Shown: positions 1-12,700 of the stretch, piece by piece
How positions within the stretch are numbered: position 1 is the stretch's first letter
Layout: each line of letters begins with the position of its first letter
Source: Dipylidium caninum
Lineage: Eukaryota > Platyhelminthes > Cestoda > Cyclophyllidea > Dipylidiidae
Length of the DNA stretch: 64,000 nt
Direction: 5' to 3'
NCBI GenBank assembly: GCA_017562135.1
Contig: QEYB01000093.1
Coordinates: 558,001 to 622,000 of the forward strand
Program-made: the position numbers and the translations under genes
The notes under the pieces: generated by a model
Database searches by the model: none
The model's input: only the letters and a program-made list of their open reading frames with translations
What the model was told of the DNA's origin: nothing

Positions 1-1722
1 CAAAACTGATCCACCCATGCTTGGGCAGCTGGGGAAAATTCCACAAGGCTTCCATTCCTATGGAGGAAAGTAAGGCCCAAACCGAACCTAGTTATCAGTG
101 CTTACACTACAATAAGTATTCTAAAAAGTCAAAAATAACTCTTCATCGCATGAAAAGTCAGACTCGTGGTCGTTAAATATGCGTACTTGGCGGGAATACC
201 GTAATTTTTTTATGGAAAAGATAAGATTGGTAGTCGGTGAGGCACCGCCTTATGAAAAGTTGGCTTGACGAGAATTACCGTATATACAGCAGTCGTGTGG
301 GCCTATAAATAATTCACAGCAAAACTAAACACAACGGGCCCAACCAGTTTCGTCGAAAACCCAACTGTTACCAAGTTCTCAAACATTAACGTATAACGGC
401 AGATGGTGAATCGGGCATCACCTCGTACGTTCAAGAGTCATGTGAATAGGAGGAAAAATCAACATATTTCATGGAAAAAGACCAACAATGGCAGCATCAC
501 TCCGCCAGGCTACTTGTTCCGTGGAACAAGTCCGGCGACACGACTTGGTGTAGCATTTACAAACCTTTCACATTGCGCAACATCAAGCATTTTGGTCACT
601 CCTGCTAAGCAGCCAAAAAAAACAGAAACAAAATTCCCATGGTAAATATCTGTGCTATTGAACATGGATCACCTCAAGGTTACAAATGGAATTGGATCAT
701 TGAACCCAGCGTCAACTTAAGCTTGTCCATGCTTCACGCATCACCGCAGTTTTAAAAAAGGGAGAAAAGGCGCGACACTCATCATGTTTGTCTCCGACTA
801 GCAGTTTTGTGATTTATAAATATGTTGATGGAGTATGAGTTCCGCGCTGTTTGACAACGTTGCTCCCGAAAGAGGAGAATGTGACAAATTGGTTTGAGTT
901 CTGGACATCTGCCAAATGTTGAATTAGTAAGAGTGGCCGAAGTTGCTGCTTGAGTGAAATAATTGCAAACAGAGTGAAAATTTAGGAAGGTCTGGAAAGC
1001 CACAGAAAAAGGAGGCATCATCTTTGCAAGAGAGACTCTTGTGCTCTCGGGCAAAAAAAGGGTTGATTAACCCGCTCAGCTAGCAATGAAGAAGGAATTT
1101 CGCCTGCCCTCCATCCCACATATCCTTGTGACATGACGAGTTCTTGGTACATCGTCGCTGGAGTTATGAAAAAGAAATGTTTGTTTTCACCGAACATACA
1201 GGAAAAGTGAATGTGAAAAAGTCAAGTTCAGCGCATACACGTAAAAAAACTTATGTGATCATTCGGCGACTGCAGGGGGCTCACTAGCTAGCAGGAAGGG
1301 TTTCGGATATAACAAGTGGAGCCACGCCCAAATTCTTCTTTCTTTACACCCCGAAAATAGGCTCTTAACAATGGTGCGAATCAGTTATGCATCCACTTGT
1401 CTTCCACGCGTCATCGCCACACTTAAAAATACAAGAGGCCGCCTATTCATAGATCAAAGTCAAGCGAAAAGGAGGAACACATTCAAATAGTTTTGTTACG
1501 ATTCACCAAAATTTTTCGAAGACATTACTCAAATGAATATCAAGTCTTTGAAATAGAATAGGAAAGAGAAAAACCGTTTTTTTCAAAAATTCCGTAAAAA
1601 TATGACATTCTCAGCAACAGTGTTGTGTCAAATGGAAAGCCGTTTTAGTTTATCACAGCAGTTGAATGAAATCAGACAATAAGACAAGTCGATGTAATTA
1701 TTAAGTACAAGGAGATACTCAC
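1..1722. other. AT-rich stretch downstream of the last MRTF exon found
   Basis: No exon could be assigned. A minus-strand frame at about 1054-782 is open and has several possible acceptors, so it could hold the terminal MRTF exon, but neither family similarity nor a unique phase match supports it. Confidence 0.4.
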
Positions 1723-2094
1723 AGTTTTTGAGCTGCAGATTGGCAGGTCTGTTGTTGACAAAATACGTTACTTGAGTGAGCAGGGAGAATAGTGCTGTTG
1801 CGCCAAAAGGCTTGTGATTGGGCAGAAGTGGTGCCGATGCCTGCAGTACTTTGGCCGCCAGACGAGGAAGAGACGCACGTGGGGCTGAGCGGATGCAATT
1901 GTCGGCCTCTACGGTTCCGCGCATTCCCTTTGTAGTAGTTGCCGCCCAGACGGCACAAATAGGACTGGAGCAAACTGCGCTCCAGGTCTGAACCTACGGG
2001 TTTCTTCTGGATGTCCATGGGAACACCACCATTGCCAAGGGCTCCATCACCGCCGCCCAGAGATTCCTTCGATGCTTTTGGCGTCTCTCCGCGA
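1723..2094 (-). CDS. MRTF: MRTF-like exon, Ser/Gly/Gln-rich tail
   Basis: The acceptor ATCTAG and donor CT|GTGAGT flank a 372-nt open exon whose entry phase completes a Pro codon with the previous exon. The product is rich in Ser, Gly and Gln (SLGGGDGALGNGG, TSAQSQAFW), compatible with a transactivation tail. It ends in phase 2, so at least one more exon lies further left or outside the window. Confidence 0.5.
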
Positions 2095-5000
2095 CTAGAT
2101 TTACGTAGCACAAGTACAAAAAACTCGTTGATTGACAAAATCTGTACGCACTCATATAGCAGAAAAACTACGTTCCTTCAGCGTAGTCAAATGGCACAAA
2201 AATTTCTCCATAGCAAAACAATAACACTTACGGATGCAGCTTGGAAAGTAGGGCTAGCAATACGTCAGTCGTCATCTAATAAGTACTTGATGGTACTTTA
2301 AACCACTTCCTACTTCCATAGTGGTGCCATAACAGAAATTGAATTTCTACATGTGATATTATCATTTCAAAATCGACAAAACGAGTGAATTTTTATTTTG
2401 ATAAGTAAGTACGGTTTCTACCACAGTTAAAATGGCCTAAATCTAAACCCGGAGCACTCCTCAAAGATGACAGCTAATGGTAATGAAAATGCCAAAATGA
2501 ATACTTGTTGCATTACCATGAAACAGGCAGTTGGTAACTTGTTTTTTTTATTAATAACGTGGTCAACCACCAGAATATGATTCCCAACGATTCATATCAC
2601 AAATCCACATTACTTGGACTGTGTGTTAGTCACAAAATGGAAAAGTTATTACAGCAAACGTGAGTTTTAACCGTCACCTTACTTAAACACCATAGTGAAG
2701 TCGTTCTGTTAAACAGTTGAGCAAATGAGCCTGTGGGGAGGCCATCGAGATGAATAGTGCAGGCATACGAGGCCCCGATCCTCTTCTGCCAGCCCATCCG
2801 TCTACTTAGTTCCCCCTTAACACCAACCCTATCCGCACACATGAGAGTCCGCCCTTGCACCGATTTCCCAAGTTGACGGCACAACGGCAAGGCACCACAC
2901 CACGGTGTAAGGCTGAGCACGCCTGGTGAGATAAGGAGCTAGAAATCTGACACCCCTATCTCCAAACAAGCTCCGGGGAACAAATCATATTTCACAGGCA
3001 TAGAAAGAGATCAAATGAATACAAGGATAATGGATTTTGGAGAGAGCAGTATATATTAAGAGTATTCTAGTGTAGTAGAAGCAACTGTTTTCTGTTTCTT
3101 AGACTCGGGTATAAATTCATCGTCTATTAAAAAGGATTGGGTTTAAATAAAGGAATGACATTTCTCGAAGAAAAGTGGGAAGATAAAAACAGATTTAATG
3201 AGTAAACAGAATAAAAGGATGGAAAAATAGGAAGCCACCAAATTAGAGAAATCCTATTTGAATAAGCTACGGGAAAAAGAGAGCCTCTGTGAGGCAGACT
3301 AATGGCTTACTATCCGCGTGGAACATCTATCACAAAAAAGCGTAAACTCAATCTGTTTACATAAAGGCCTTACCATTCATAAGTAACACCCACCCATCGA
3401 CACTATTCTAATAAATAATTTACCAGTTATCCTTCAAGAGATGAGGGGGCAGTTTTGAGTAGACGAATCTTTAAAAGTTCTTTAACATCAGTCTAAAATA
3501 TTGACTCATATTCATGTAGATTTTGAGGAAAAATAGTTGCGTGCTCCCATCTTTCAAATAGGTCCCCCTACTAACAAGGAATGTTCCACGAAATGGCGCC
3601 ATATTTCAGCTTTAGAGATGACTCAGGAAAATAAGTCGTTGGGCGACGTAAGTAAATATCACATGAATGCAAAAATTCATAAGACAGCATACTGAGTTTA
3701 AGAGGTCACATGAAGACACCAAGACGCTTAAAACGGGTTCAACTATTAACCTCCACAGCAGGCATTGCTTGGTGAAGGCGGAGGCATAGGCCAAATTACA
3801 GCAAGTGAAAATTAACTGTCAGCCTCTTCACGAATCTGATTTGATTCAATATTAATAGGAACAGAAAGAAAGAACTAAGGGCATTACCACGAAAAGAGGA
3901 TCTATTCTCGCGTGACATGGACGTGATGATAAAAAGTGTAAGACTATTTCTGTTCCGACGCGGAGGCATCTATCCAGATAACCTTGCCAAAAATTAGTGT
4001 TATACACGTAGTTTTAGTAGCTAAAAACGGCTTGGAGATTGACAATATTTACCGTTACAAGACCGCACAAGAAGAGAGGCACGCATGCTAATTTTACGCA
4101 TACGGTTAACAAAAAATGTTGTCTTACGGTGGAAGAGAGGGGTCCATCTCGTCTAAGAACTCCAACCGATCAGAGATGAGGAGACGGGCCAGAGAGCAGA
4201 GGTTGGCGTGGTCCCTAACTAAGCGGTTCAGCCTCTGATAGGTTGGGTGGTTGGGCTCCACCTCGCCGGCCGTGGCTACAGTGAAGGCTCCTGGAAATCC
4301 GTCACTGGAGTAGATATTCAAGCCTACTTTTGAGGCCTCCTATGAAATCAATTGGGCCGCCATGAAGAGGAAGTAAAACAATGAGGAATTGACTTTACGT
4401 CTTAGTTTTGATAAATGCTGACACCCTGACAGAATGTGAAACGGTAGCGCTCCGAAAATATCTTCCATTCATGGTTAGCCTGTGCACATTCAAGAACTAA
4501 GACTACTTTTTCGGCCGATCGAAATTTCTTCGAAAATTCATCTTTATTACTAAAGGTCATGGAGTTAGGGCGTCAAAATTGGTAGTAGAGTTAATTAATG
4601 AGGAGATAAGACAGGTATTGTTATTATTCAAAATTGGTCGCGAATGGTTGGGAAGAGAAAAAGAATGAGTATATGCTGTCTCAGATGGAAGACCATAAAG
4701 CGGGCAGCTGTAGATGCATGAACATTTCACCGACTCATCTTTACGGGGAACAAAATTTGACCACCCAACTTAGAATGTTTCACATCAGCGAAGTAGTATG
4801 CATCGCGTGGAGTATAAAAAAGCATCATATCAAGTACGAGGTGTAGGCATGAAAATTTATGCATAGATTATTAAAAAGGCCATCAAGGACACTGTTTTTT
4901 GTGCATTAAGTAAACCTTTATTTAAAGTTATAGCACTGGCATTTAGCCGGGAAATGATAAAGGGGGTCTTTCCTCACAAAAATACAGATATTGTTGAGCC

Positions 5001-8000
5001 ATAGCTTGCAAGAACACATGACACTTAAGTGTTCTACAGTATAATGAACAAAACTAATGGTTACGTTGGACGAAAATCTCTACTCTCTAAAATACCATTG
5101 CTACGGAACAAAGTTATAACGCATAATTTAAGTAAAAATGAAATCTAAACAAAGGTTGGACTTCGTTAAGGGTGGTGAAAATTATTCGTCAGTCCTGGAG
5201 TTAAGATTGAGAAATTTGAAGGGCACTTCAGAATCACGGCACTATTTAGCTAGAAGGGAAACATCTAATGCATATTGTAAGAGACGAGATTAAAAGTAGT
5301 ATGACTACTGCGAATAGGATTTGGAAGCCAGCAGATTTTTTCAAACTGGAGTTCAACGAGTAGTTATCGGAAAGAGACAGCTGATATCAGAGAGAAACTT
5401 TTAGGAACCCAGTGAAATTGAAACTTCCTCTTTTACAATAACAAAAAGGATTCCGGGAGAAAAAGGGGCATAGAAACGCGATTCTATAAAAAAGCAGTAA
5501 AAAAGACCAGGTATTCCTCAAAGTTGTCCTAAAAGCATCGTTCTTTTGTGAAACTCATGGCTCGCCTGGGATCACAGTAACCTTAACCTACAGAGATACT
5601 TCTGCGCAGTAGATAGAAGCAATACGCATCTAAGTTTTCCTGGACCTAATAGGCGAGTTTAACTGATGAAATGGAGCTTAAGACGAACGTTTGGGGAGGT
5701 GGTACTCATTTCTTAAGCACATACCAGCACAGATCATATTTCAATAAAAGACAAAACTCTACCAGAAAGCATGTTTAGCAGTAACAAATTCTAATAATAC
5801 ACGTTCTGGTATAAGGAAGTGATCCCAGCTCGTTCTTTTTCAAAGGTTTTATAAGATAAAGGGTTAGATTAGAAAATCTCACAACACAACACCTACCATG
5901 TTTGCCTTTATGAATATAACTTTGTCATCAACGCAGATTTAGCACAGACCACAATGCAAGACAACCTAGTCAACCGAGGGAGGTAAGAGAACGGAGAACA
6001 GGTCGTGAGATTTAACAGCCAATATAAATTAAATGCAATGAGGAAATTGGTTACCCTTTCATAAGTATGAACAAGATTGAGTGCGGAGCCATAAACCATG
6101 GGTCATATTGAAAACGAAGCATGTACGAGGTATATTTTAAAACGAATCCCACGTGGGAAATATAGCACCAACTCCAGAGGTAGAAGTTTGCATGACTGGT
6201 TAGATTCAAACATACTTCAGTGATGTCTTGTTGCAGACGTCGGAGATCCAACCATACAGATTCAATTTCTGCAAGAGAGGCAACTTTTTGCGTAGGCTCA
6301 GCAGAACCGACCGGCTGAACAGCAGTCAAGGGTGAAGTAGCAGGAAGCAAAGTCAAGACTTTGTGCTGTGGTATCTGGGCCGACAGGCTCGCTATTTTCG
6401 CTGGCGAGTGACCGTTTCTCAGTGTCACTAAAGCGTTGCGACCGTCTTCTAAAATTTAGATGGCATAAACTGCTACTGGAGGAAGTATAAATCGAGGCAC
6501 AGTCGAAGGAGGAGCCCATGCTTAATGAGTCACCGGGGGCAATTAAGACCGACATGCGATCGTGCAAACGGAATGTGGGGCGGCAAGTGACATTCACCAT
6601 CTTCGTAAGCATACCGATTTGATTAGCTTAAACGGAGCACATTGGGGGGAGAGATATACAAAATGACAATGATAGCGATAATTCATTCAAATATGTACGG
6701 TAAAGAAGGTCTTGGAGGTAGGACATGAAATAAATATGAGCATATTTGAACTAAATTTCAAAGTTTTGCGTGCGAAGTGTCTGGTTGGTTAGTACACTTC
6801 AGCATTTAACTAGACTAATTTTCCGTTTTCAAAACAGGCAGAACTAATAAACACCCTAACAGTCCACAAGTTCAAAGTCCACTAAGTTCTAGAGATGAAT
6901 AAACGGCGTTGGAGGTGAAGAAAAAAGCGTCTTTGTGAGAGCCACGCATTTTTAATAACAAAGCGGTTATTGCCAAAAAGACAAATATTTGAATGACATC
7001 AATAGAGAAGTCATTTAAATGAAGGTAAGTAGTGGTCTGATCAACCAGAACAAAAATTAAACCTCAGTTAATTTGTGTTTTTGATCGTAAGGCTACAGAA
7101 ACCCAAACATTTGCATATTGTGGGGAATCCCACAAATAGTGTAAAATTACTGTGTAAATCAACACAAGAAGTTAAATGAACAGAGGCTACAGGCAGAAAA
7201 TTAATGAATTAAACTCCTTAAAGCAGGAGATGAGGGGAGGTATTATTAGAATAAAGCTTACATTAAATTGGGAACGGAACTAAGATGTAATGTTAATCGG
7301 ATTAAATGATGCAAAGAATATATTGTTAAGTAATTATAAATGAAACCAAAAATTTACTAATGGAAAAACAGCATTACCGAGTATGATCAAACGTGCTCGT
7401 AGAACTGTGATGCATACCCAGTCCTTCATAACATCAAAATGAGGTTAAATAAACTGATTCAGTCAACGACTACCGTTGCATAACATTATCGAGATTGTTC
7501 AACCCTATTTATTTTAAATGTAAAATCTATTTAGACCGATTAGGAAGTCGGTAAGTGAATCCATGGTCGAATGAAGATTCAAATGTAGAAACCAGGACAA
7601 TTGACAATGCATAAAAAATTATTCACCAAGACAGGTCATTCTCACACGGACACAGGCGACTATTGTGGTTCTGGGAAATTAGAAAACGTATAGCTGAATG
7701 AGGGTACGAATATATCCAAAGGTACGTGAGCTATTTGACGCACAGAAGAGAAAAAAGTGGGGAAACAAAGCTATACAATGAATCACAAATATGTCATTAC
7801 ATATGTACATACGCTAAAAGCTGAGGTCCATCAATTTATCGTCCCCTGAACATCTTGAAATCAATCCAACTAAACATGATGTCAGGAGAACGCAGACAAG
7901 CAAATTAATTGAGTACTTCAAATAGACGTGACATTAATTAGTACCAAAAACCTGAAATTTTCAATTAAGCCTTCACAGTGGAATGCGAAGTAAAACAAAA

Positions 8001-9704
8001 CACCTGACTTGAGAGTACTATCTCCGTTTTGCAGTCATTGCCATATACTCATCCTGCTGTTTACATCATTGTACTCGATTGGATAAACTAGACCTGTGTA
8101 TCACGTAAAATAAGTCTTCTTAATGCTCGGGAGTAGAAATCATCAATCTGGAGTGAAGGTGACACAAAATGGCACAGCTGACCTCTTTGGAAGGTGTTAC
8201 AGTCAAAAAAAGATATAGGTAAAAAAATCCAGAGACTGATCTAATATCATATTCGTATCAATAAAAAAGCAGACCACTAAGACCTCATATGGACATTCAC
8301 AAATTTTCTTCGCATAGATAGGAGTAGGTGCTCAATTTGCATGAACATTTGCACACGACACCAATCAGCTCGTAAACAAAAAGCATAACTGTTTTATCTA
8401 ATCGAAAGGATATTCATTTACTTTGACAGGCGTCGATACAGCTAACGTAGAAGAGCTTAGTGAACATACCAAAAACGTGGTTTGAGAAAATTTGTGGAGA
8501 GACTTTTTGCGAGATCGGAGGTGTAAGAACCGGTGGTGAAGGAGACGGCGGCATTGTCGTTTGTAGGGAATGAGCTGAACCGGAAACCACGAAACAGTGG
8601 TGTGTTGGGGGTGGTTGAGAGTGCTGGGCAATCACAACCGGTTGGAGCAAGGGGTTGATCTGAGTGGATTGAGCAATTTCATGAGGAGGTTGACCTTTTA
8701 ATTGACAAATCTCCTGTCCAAGACGTTTATGAACCTGTGCTGCGTCTTCCAAGTGTAATAATTCGGCTTGCTGAACCTCGCGGGCTCGGTGCTTCGGTAA
8801 ACGTTCGGCGGTGCTACAAGTAGTAGTACTGGTGGAGCCGTTAACTCGGAGACTAGGAGAATTAGATGAAGCAGCAGATGAAGGGCAGTAGTTATGAAAT
8901 ACAAGCGACCCATATCGGCTAATTATGGTTTCATCTTTCAAAGATCGACTGGGTGTGCGTGACTTAGAGGCACTAGGTCGTAGTGCGGGGGAAGGCGTTT
9001 TGAACTCAGCATTAGGAGGTGGAGGAGGGGGTGGCGGAGGGTTGGAGTCGATGATTGATTCTCCCTCAGGAACCGTGAATAAGAGGGTGGGAGATGTGGA
9101 TGACACACGAGGATATGGAATTGAACCACCACGAATAAGTGTCGCAACACCAGGATCCACCTGCAAGAGAAAACAAATGAAATATCGACGTTAAATGTAA
9201 GCGTCCAAGAGAGAACCATGAAAAAAATAGGAAACAGCATATTTTAACAAAAATTGACAAAGTAAATAACACACCTGGAGAACGCCCTTCTCAACAAGCT
9301 CCAAACTACCAGGTCTGCGCTCAAGCTTGCTATTTAAAGACTCACACAATTGATTTTTCGTTAGTGTATTACACCGTTCCTGAATAAATGGCGACGCACC
9401 CGTTTCATTTGCTAAAGTAAACGAGATGAAATTTGAATGAGTTACTTTTGAGTATGCGTCGGTTTATCAAAACCTGCTTATCGGGACGCCTCTCTATTTT
9501 CCTTTTTAAAATATCGGCCGTCTAAACAATTAAATAAAAACATGAGAAGTTACTTTAGCGCGTTGCAATTCTTTTACCTTGAGTGCATTACAGATAGAAG
9601 CTAAAAAAGCAAGGTTAAGACAATCAGAATATTACGATTGAGCAAAATCCCCTGATTTACGAGTTCCTTCACGGGACGTCTGCATAAGAGACCGCGTTCC
9701 AACG
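1723..9704 (-). CDS. MRTF: Myocardin-related transcription factor-like protein (partial gene, six exons found)
   Basis: Six minus-strand exons join without a phase conflict: 9704-9636, 9411-9275, 9160-8470, 6427-6216, 4339-4128 and 2094-1723, giving about 564 codons. The first two exons carry RPEL motifs, the G-actin-binding repeats of MRTF and PHACTR proteins. The first reads RRPVKELVNQGIL, like the degenerate RPEL1 of MRTFs. The second reads RPGSLELVEKGVL and is followed by PYPRV, resembling the flank of MRTF RPEL3. The third exon is long, Pro/Ser-rich and carries nine consecutive prolines; the fourth has a short coiled-coil-like stretch. Family role: RPELs hold the protein on monomeric actin, and its release lets it coactivate SRF in the nucleus. 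No SAP domain was found; it may sit in a missed small exon. Exons upstream of RPEL1 and the C-terminal exon are not identified. PHACTR is the alternative, but two RPELs about 35 residues apart with this flank favour MRTF. Confidence 0.68.
4128..4339 (-). CDS. MRTF: MRTF-like exon, acidic C-terminal part
   Basis: The acceptor is GATTTCATAG and the donor CC|GTAAGA, close to consensus. The 212-nt exon is open throughout and ends in phase 2, as the next exon requires. The translation includes YQRLNRLVRDHANLCSLARL and ends LEFLDEMDPSLPP; acidic-hydrophobic patches like this occur in MRTF activation domains. Assignment rests on phase continuity rather than a recognised domain. Confidence 0.5.
6216..6427 (-). 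CDS. MRTF: MRTF-like exon with coiled-coil-like stretch
   Basis: The acceptor is CGCTTTAG and the donor GAA|GTATGT. Entry phase matches the preceding exon and exit phase is 0. The translation runs from VTLRNGHSP to LAEIESVWLDLRRLQQDITE; that last part could be the start of the family's leucine-zipper region. An overlapping second open frame at 6298-6612 does not fit the splice phases. Confidence 0.5.
8470..9160 (-). CDS. MRTF: MRTF-like exon, long low-complexity region
   Basis: A textbook acceptor (TTTGTTTTCTCTTGCAG) opens this 691-nt exon, and G|GTATGT closes it. It starts VDPGVATLIRGG...PYPRV, continuing the MRTF RPEL flank, then becomes Pro/Ser/Thr-rich with a run of nine prolines encoded by the GGNGG-rich stretch at about 9018-9044. 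A basic, Gln/Glu-rich segment (HRAREVQQAELLHLED) follows. No SAP domain is visible. Confidence 0.65.
9275..9411 (-). CDS. MRTF: MRTF-like exon with second RPEL motif
   Basis: The acceptor is TACTTTAG and the donor CAG|GTGTGT. The exon encodes a linker containing PFIQERC, comparable to the family's AFHEQR linker, then KLERRPGSLELVEKGVLQ, a full RPEL consensus. The linker length matches the RPEL1-RPEL2 spacing of vertebrate MRTFs, while the residues after the motif resemble RPEL3. Confidence 0.75.
9636..9704 (-). CDS. MRTF: MRTF-like exon with RPEL motif 1
   Basis: The acceptor follows a long T-rich tract (TTTTACTTTAAAG) and the donor is GTAATA. The 69-nt exon encodes LERGLLCRRPVKELVNQGIL plus a short tail. 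Core RPEL residues (Arg, Glu-Leu, Gly-Ile-Leu) are present, with Arg-Arg in place of Arg-Pro as in vertebrate MRTF RPEL1. It ends in phase 1 and joins the next exon as CCA (Pro). Confidence 0.7.
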
Positions 9705-12700
9705 CTTTAAAGTAAAATATAAACAGCAAAACCAAACCTTCGCGATTCCTCGTTTTATTCTTTTGCAATGAAATAACCTCTGTGCAAGCCCGGGGGCTGG
9801 GAGTTTTACGTTGAGGGCTTTCAGCATCCATATTAACTCCAACTGCCGGTAAAACTCTATCAAATTCAGTAAGTATTGCTAGTCGACATGGAAAAAGACA
9901 CCGACGGTCCCAGTCTAACACTGCTTTAAAGGGGAGAGTTGTTGGTTGTGCGACCAAACAAAATAATGTTGAGGGTGATAAATAAATATAAAACTTAAAA
10001 AATAGTGAATGCAAAATCACTATATTTTTACCGGTAGAGAGGTAAGATTTTATTTTGTTCTGCTTGTACACTTCACGATTGAGGCATAGGGTAGGTGGAT
10101 AGATGGTAGCAAACTAGAGACCGCACGAATAAGTTTTTTTTTTATATGCACCTTTTTCTTTTGTAGGATAACGTTAGGTCCTTTGGATACCATTTGGTTC
10201 ACGAGAACTCACCAACGGTAGCAATGTTAAAGAACTCTTATATGAGGTTTGGAGCATAACAGTGACAGCAAACCCAGAAGGAAGCTGTCAAAACATTGTT
10301 CAGTCCGGAGTTATTTGAGTGGGTTTCATATCAATGTTTTAAGAAACCAAATATTTATTCGGCATGCCTCCTTCAAACCCTTCTGTCGATTCCCATTTCC
10401 AGTTTACGAACGCAGGTTATAAAAAGTTGACATCCAATCTTTTTGGAAGATCATTCACTCTCACTATGCTTGATCTAACCGTTCTTGTGAAGCGCCTTAA
10501 AGATTTTTTTCACTAAAGTATACATACCCTTAAGGAGATCTTTGCTACTATTGGAGAAGGAACTTTCCTCCTTTACCGGCGAATAGACCAATTCTCATAG
10601 GTCCCCCTGTGGAACTGTGACTAATAAATATGCAACTTGAACTTACATATTTAGAACAAGGAACTATCTAATGCGTCTTAGGTATTTAATGATTCTGCCC
10701 CTGTGTGCTATACTCTCGGTTCCCTACCCTTTTACGTTTGGAAGGAATTTTCATGATTCTAGGGAAGCGATTTCATCTCCAAGCGAAGTGAGCAGCCATA
10801 TAAGCATTTGGAGAAGTGAAGTTTACGGCTGTTACGTGTTCAATGAAGACGAGGCCCGTGTAGAATAGGTGAATGTCACTTTTCAATAACTTCCAGTAGT
10901 ACCACTTATCCACATATGATACTGGGAGGGGAAGTATAATATTCCCAAATTCGGATGTTAAATGTTCAAGTTCTAGGAATTAATGCTCATACATCGGATT
11001 CTAACCATGCTATAATAGTTTTTTTTCAGGGCAAATTCGCAGCCGTTTTTCAAGGTGGAGTCCATCATGGCCATTAACATCGCTTTCATCAGTTTACAAC
11101 TACTCCTGGTATATCACGCCAAGGGTTATGTGAAAACTACCTTTAATTTAATATGCCTGCTGTAGGGTTTCGTTCTACGATGACGTGTAATTTGCCTACA
11201 GCCAAAGTTTTTATTTATTATAAAATACGGGAAACCATCCACTTCTCTATTTGGATTTTAAAGAATCAATTACGCCTAGTTCAATGAAACAGAAGTTTGA
11301 ATATCAACACGACGTATTAGTCTGGGAGGACCTCTCGGCGGCAAGTAATTGTCTTTGTGGGACAGACGATTGGAAGTTGATTTTAGGTTTTAAAGGTTTA
11401 TGTTGACCGCTAAATAAGGTTCTAATGTTAACGACAGAGTACTTGGAGCAAATGACAGTTATCGCTAGAACCGACAAAATTTTTTATAATACTGTCGATT
11501 GACAAATAGCAAGCAGATGCGTCAAGGGATCATTTGGGACGGCGGCCGTCAGACTAAAAATGCGGCGCGCCTAGGGAAGAGTTAACCGCCCACGAAGGTC
11601 ATCTGAGTAAAACTCTAACAATGAAAACACCTTTTCTGGGTAAAATGGACAATTATCAGTCAGTTAAAATATATTATGATAAATGCACAAGGCTTGGCAG
11701 AAGTCGTTTCCTCTCCTCAGAGCGACAAAGTATTGAAGAGCAATTTAACTACCTGCAAAAATTGTCCCTGTCTGCTAAAGTCTAACTACTTTAAGACGTG
11801 TTTTGACAATGGCAGTCATACCAAAACCAAGTGAATGGAGACTTTGGGTCCACCTTACGACTCCTGAATTGTTTCACATTTAAATTTCTTTTACTTCGAG
11901 GAGTGTCCTTTAACCAAAATGTTGAGTTATGTGAATTATTTGACATCAACTGACCGGTCAATGGAGCACCACTTTGAGGCATTCATTAAATTAGTTGATG
12001 CTAATGAATATGATTATATTAATATGCTCTAACTCAGCGTCTCCAATCCTGCCCTATGGCGTCGTTAAGTGGAGGACGGGGGTAGGGCTTATGAACGTCT
12101 TGAGTGCAGGGTTGGGAGGACGCGACGGCTTCAAAGGAGTGCCGTTTAACGTGGCGAAGCGATTCGCTGACATCAAAGTAGGTATTAGGTTGTTACAAAC
12201 CTGAACAGCGTCATTGTCGGCAAAGTAGACATTTAAAGTGGATTACGTGGAAAATCTAAAACTTTGGAGGTTGTCACTATAACCAACTCGGTGGTTTTTC
12301 GGTGTTCTAATGTTTCACTAGGATGAAGAAATTCGAGTTTTGAATGTGCTTTAGAGGTGAAGGAGATCATGAACTTCACGTATTCAGTATTTTGGAGAAC
12401 TGACTTAGACGGAGCCTTCCTCGGCCGTCAAAATTATCAATGCGTCTGTGGCGTTTCGCCGGCCTCCTGAGCGCTGGCGTCTGCCAGGGCAACTGTGGCG
12501 TGCGAGGCTAAGACGCTTTGTTTCTTCTATGCTCTCGTCATTGTCACCTTCATTTCCGGCTCGATTTTGTTTTATTTTGCTGGCGTAAGCAAATTGTTTC
12601 ACACAGTGAGTGAGGAAAGGTTCTAAAATGCTGGAAATCGTCAGTGAGATGAGAGAATGTCGCAGTTTAGTCCACATCCTGATGGTGTAGGGATTCGCCT

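Noticed and set aside
2630..2920. GC-rich minus-strand open frame in an AT-rich intron, suspected mobile-element fragment
   Set aside because: No reverse transcriptase, transposase or terminal repeat motif could be seen, and the translation matches nothing I know.
6298..6612. Second open frame overlapping the MRTF exon at 6216-6427
   Set aside because: It does not match the phases of neighbouring exons and lacks a good acceptor and donor pair.
12405..12677. Minus-strand frame rich in Arg/Ser as a possible 5' MRTF exon
   Set aside because: No RPEL or N-terminal MRTF similarity, and the donor (GTCTAA) is poor.
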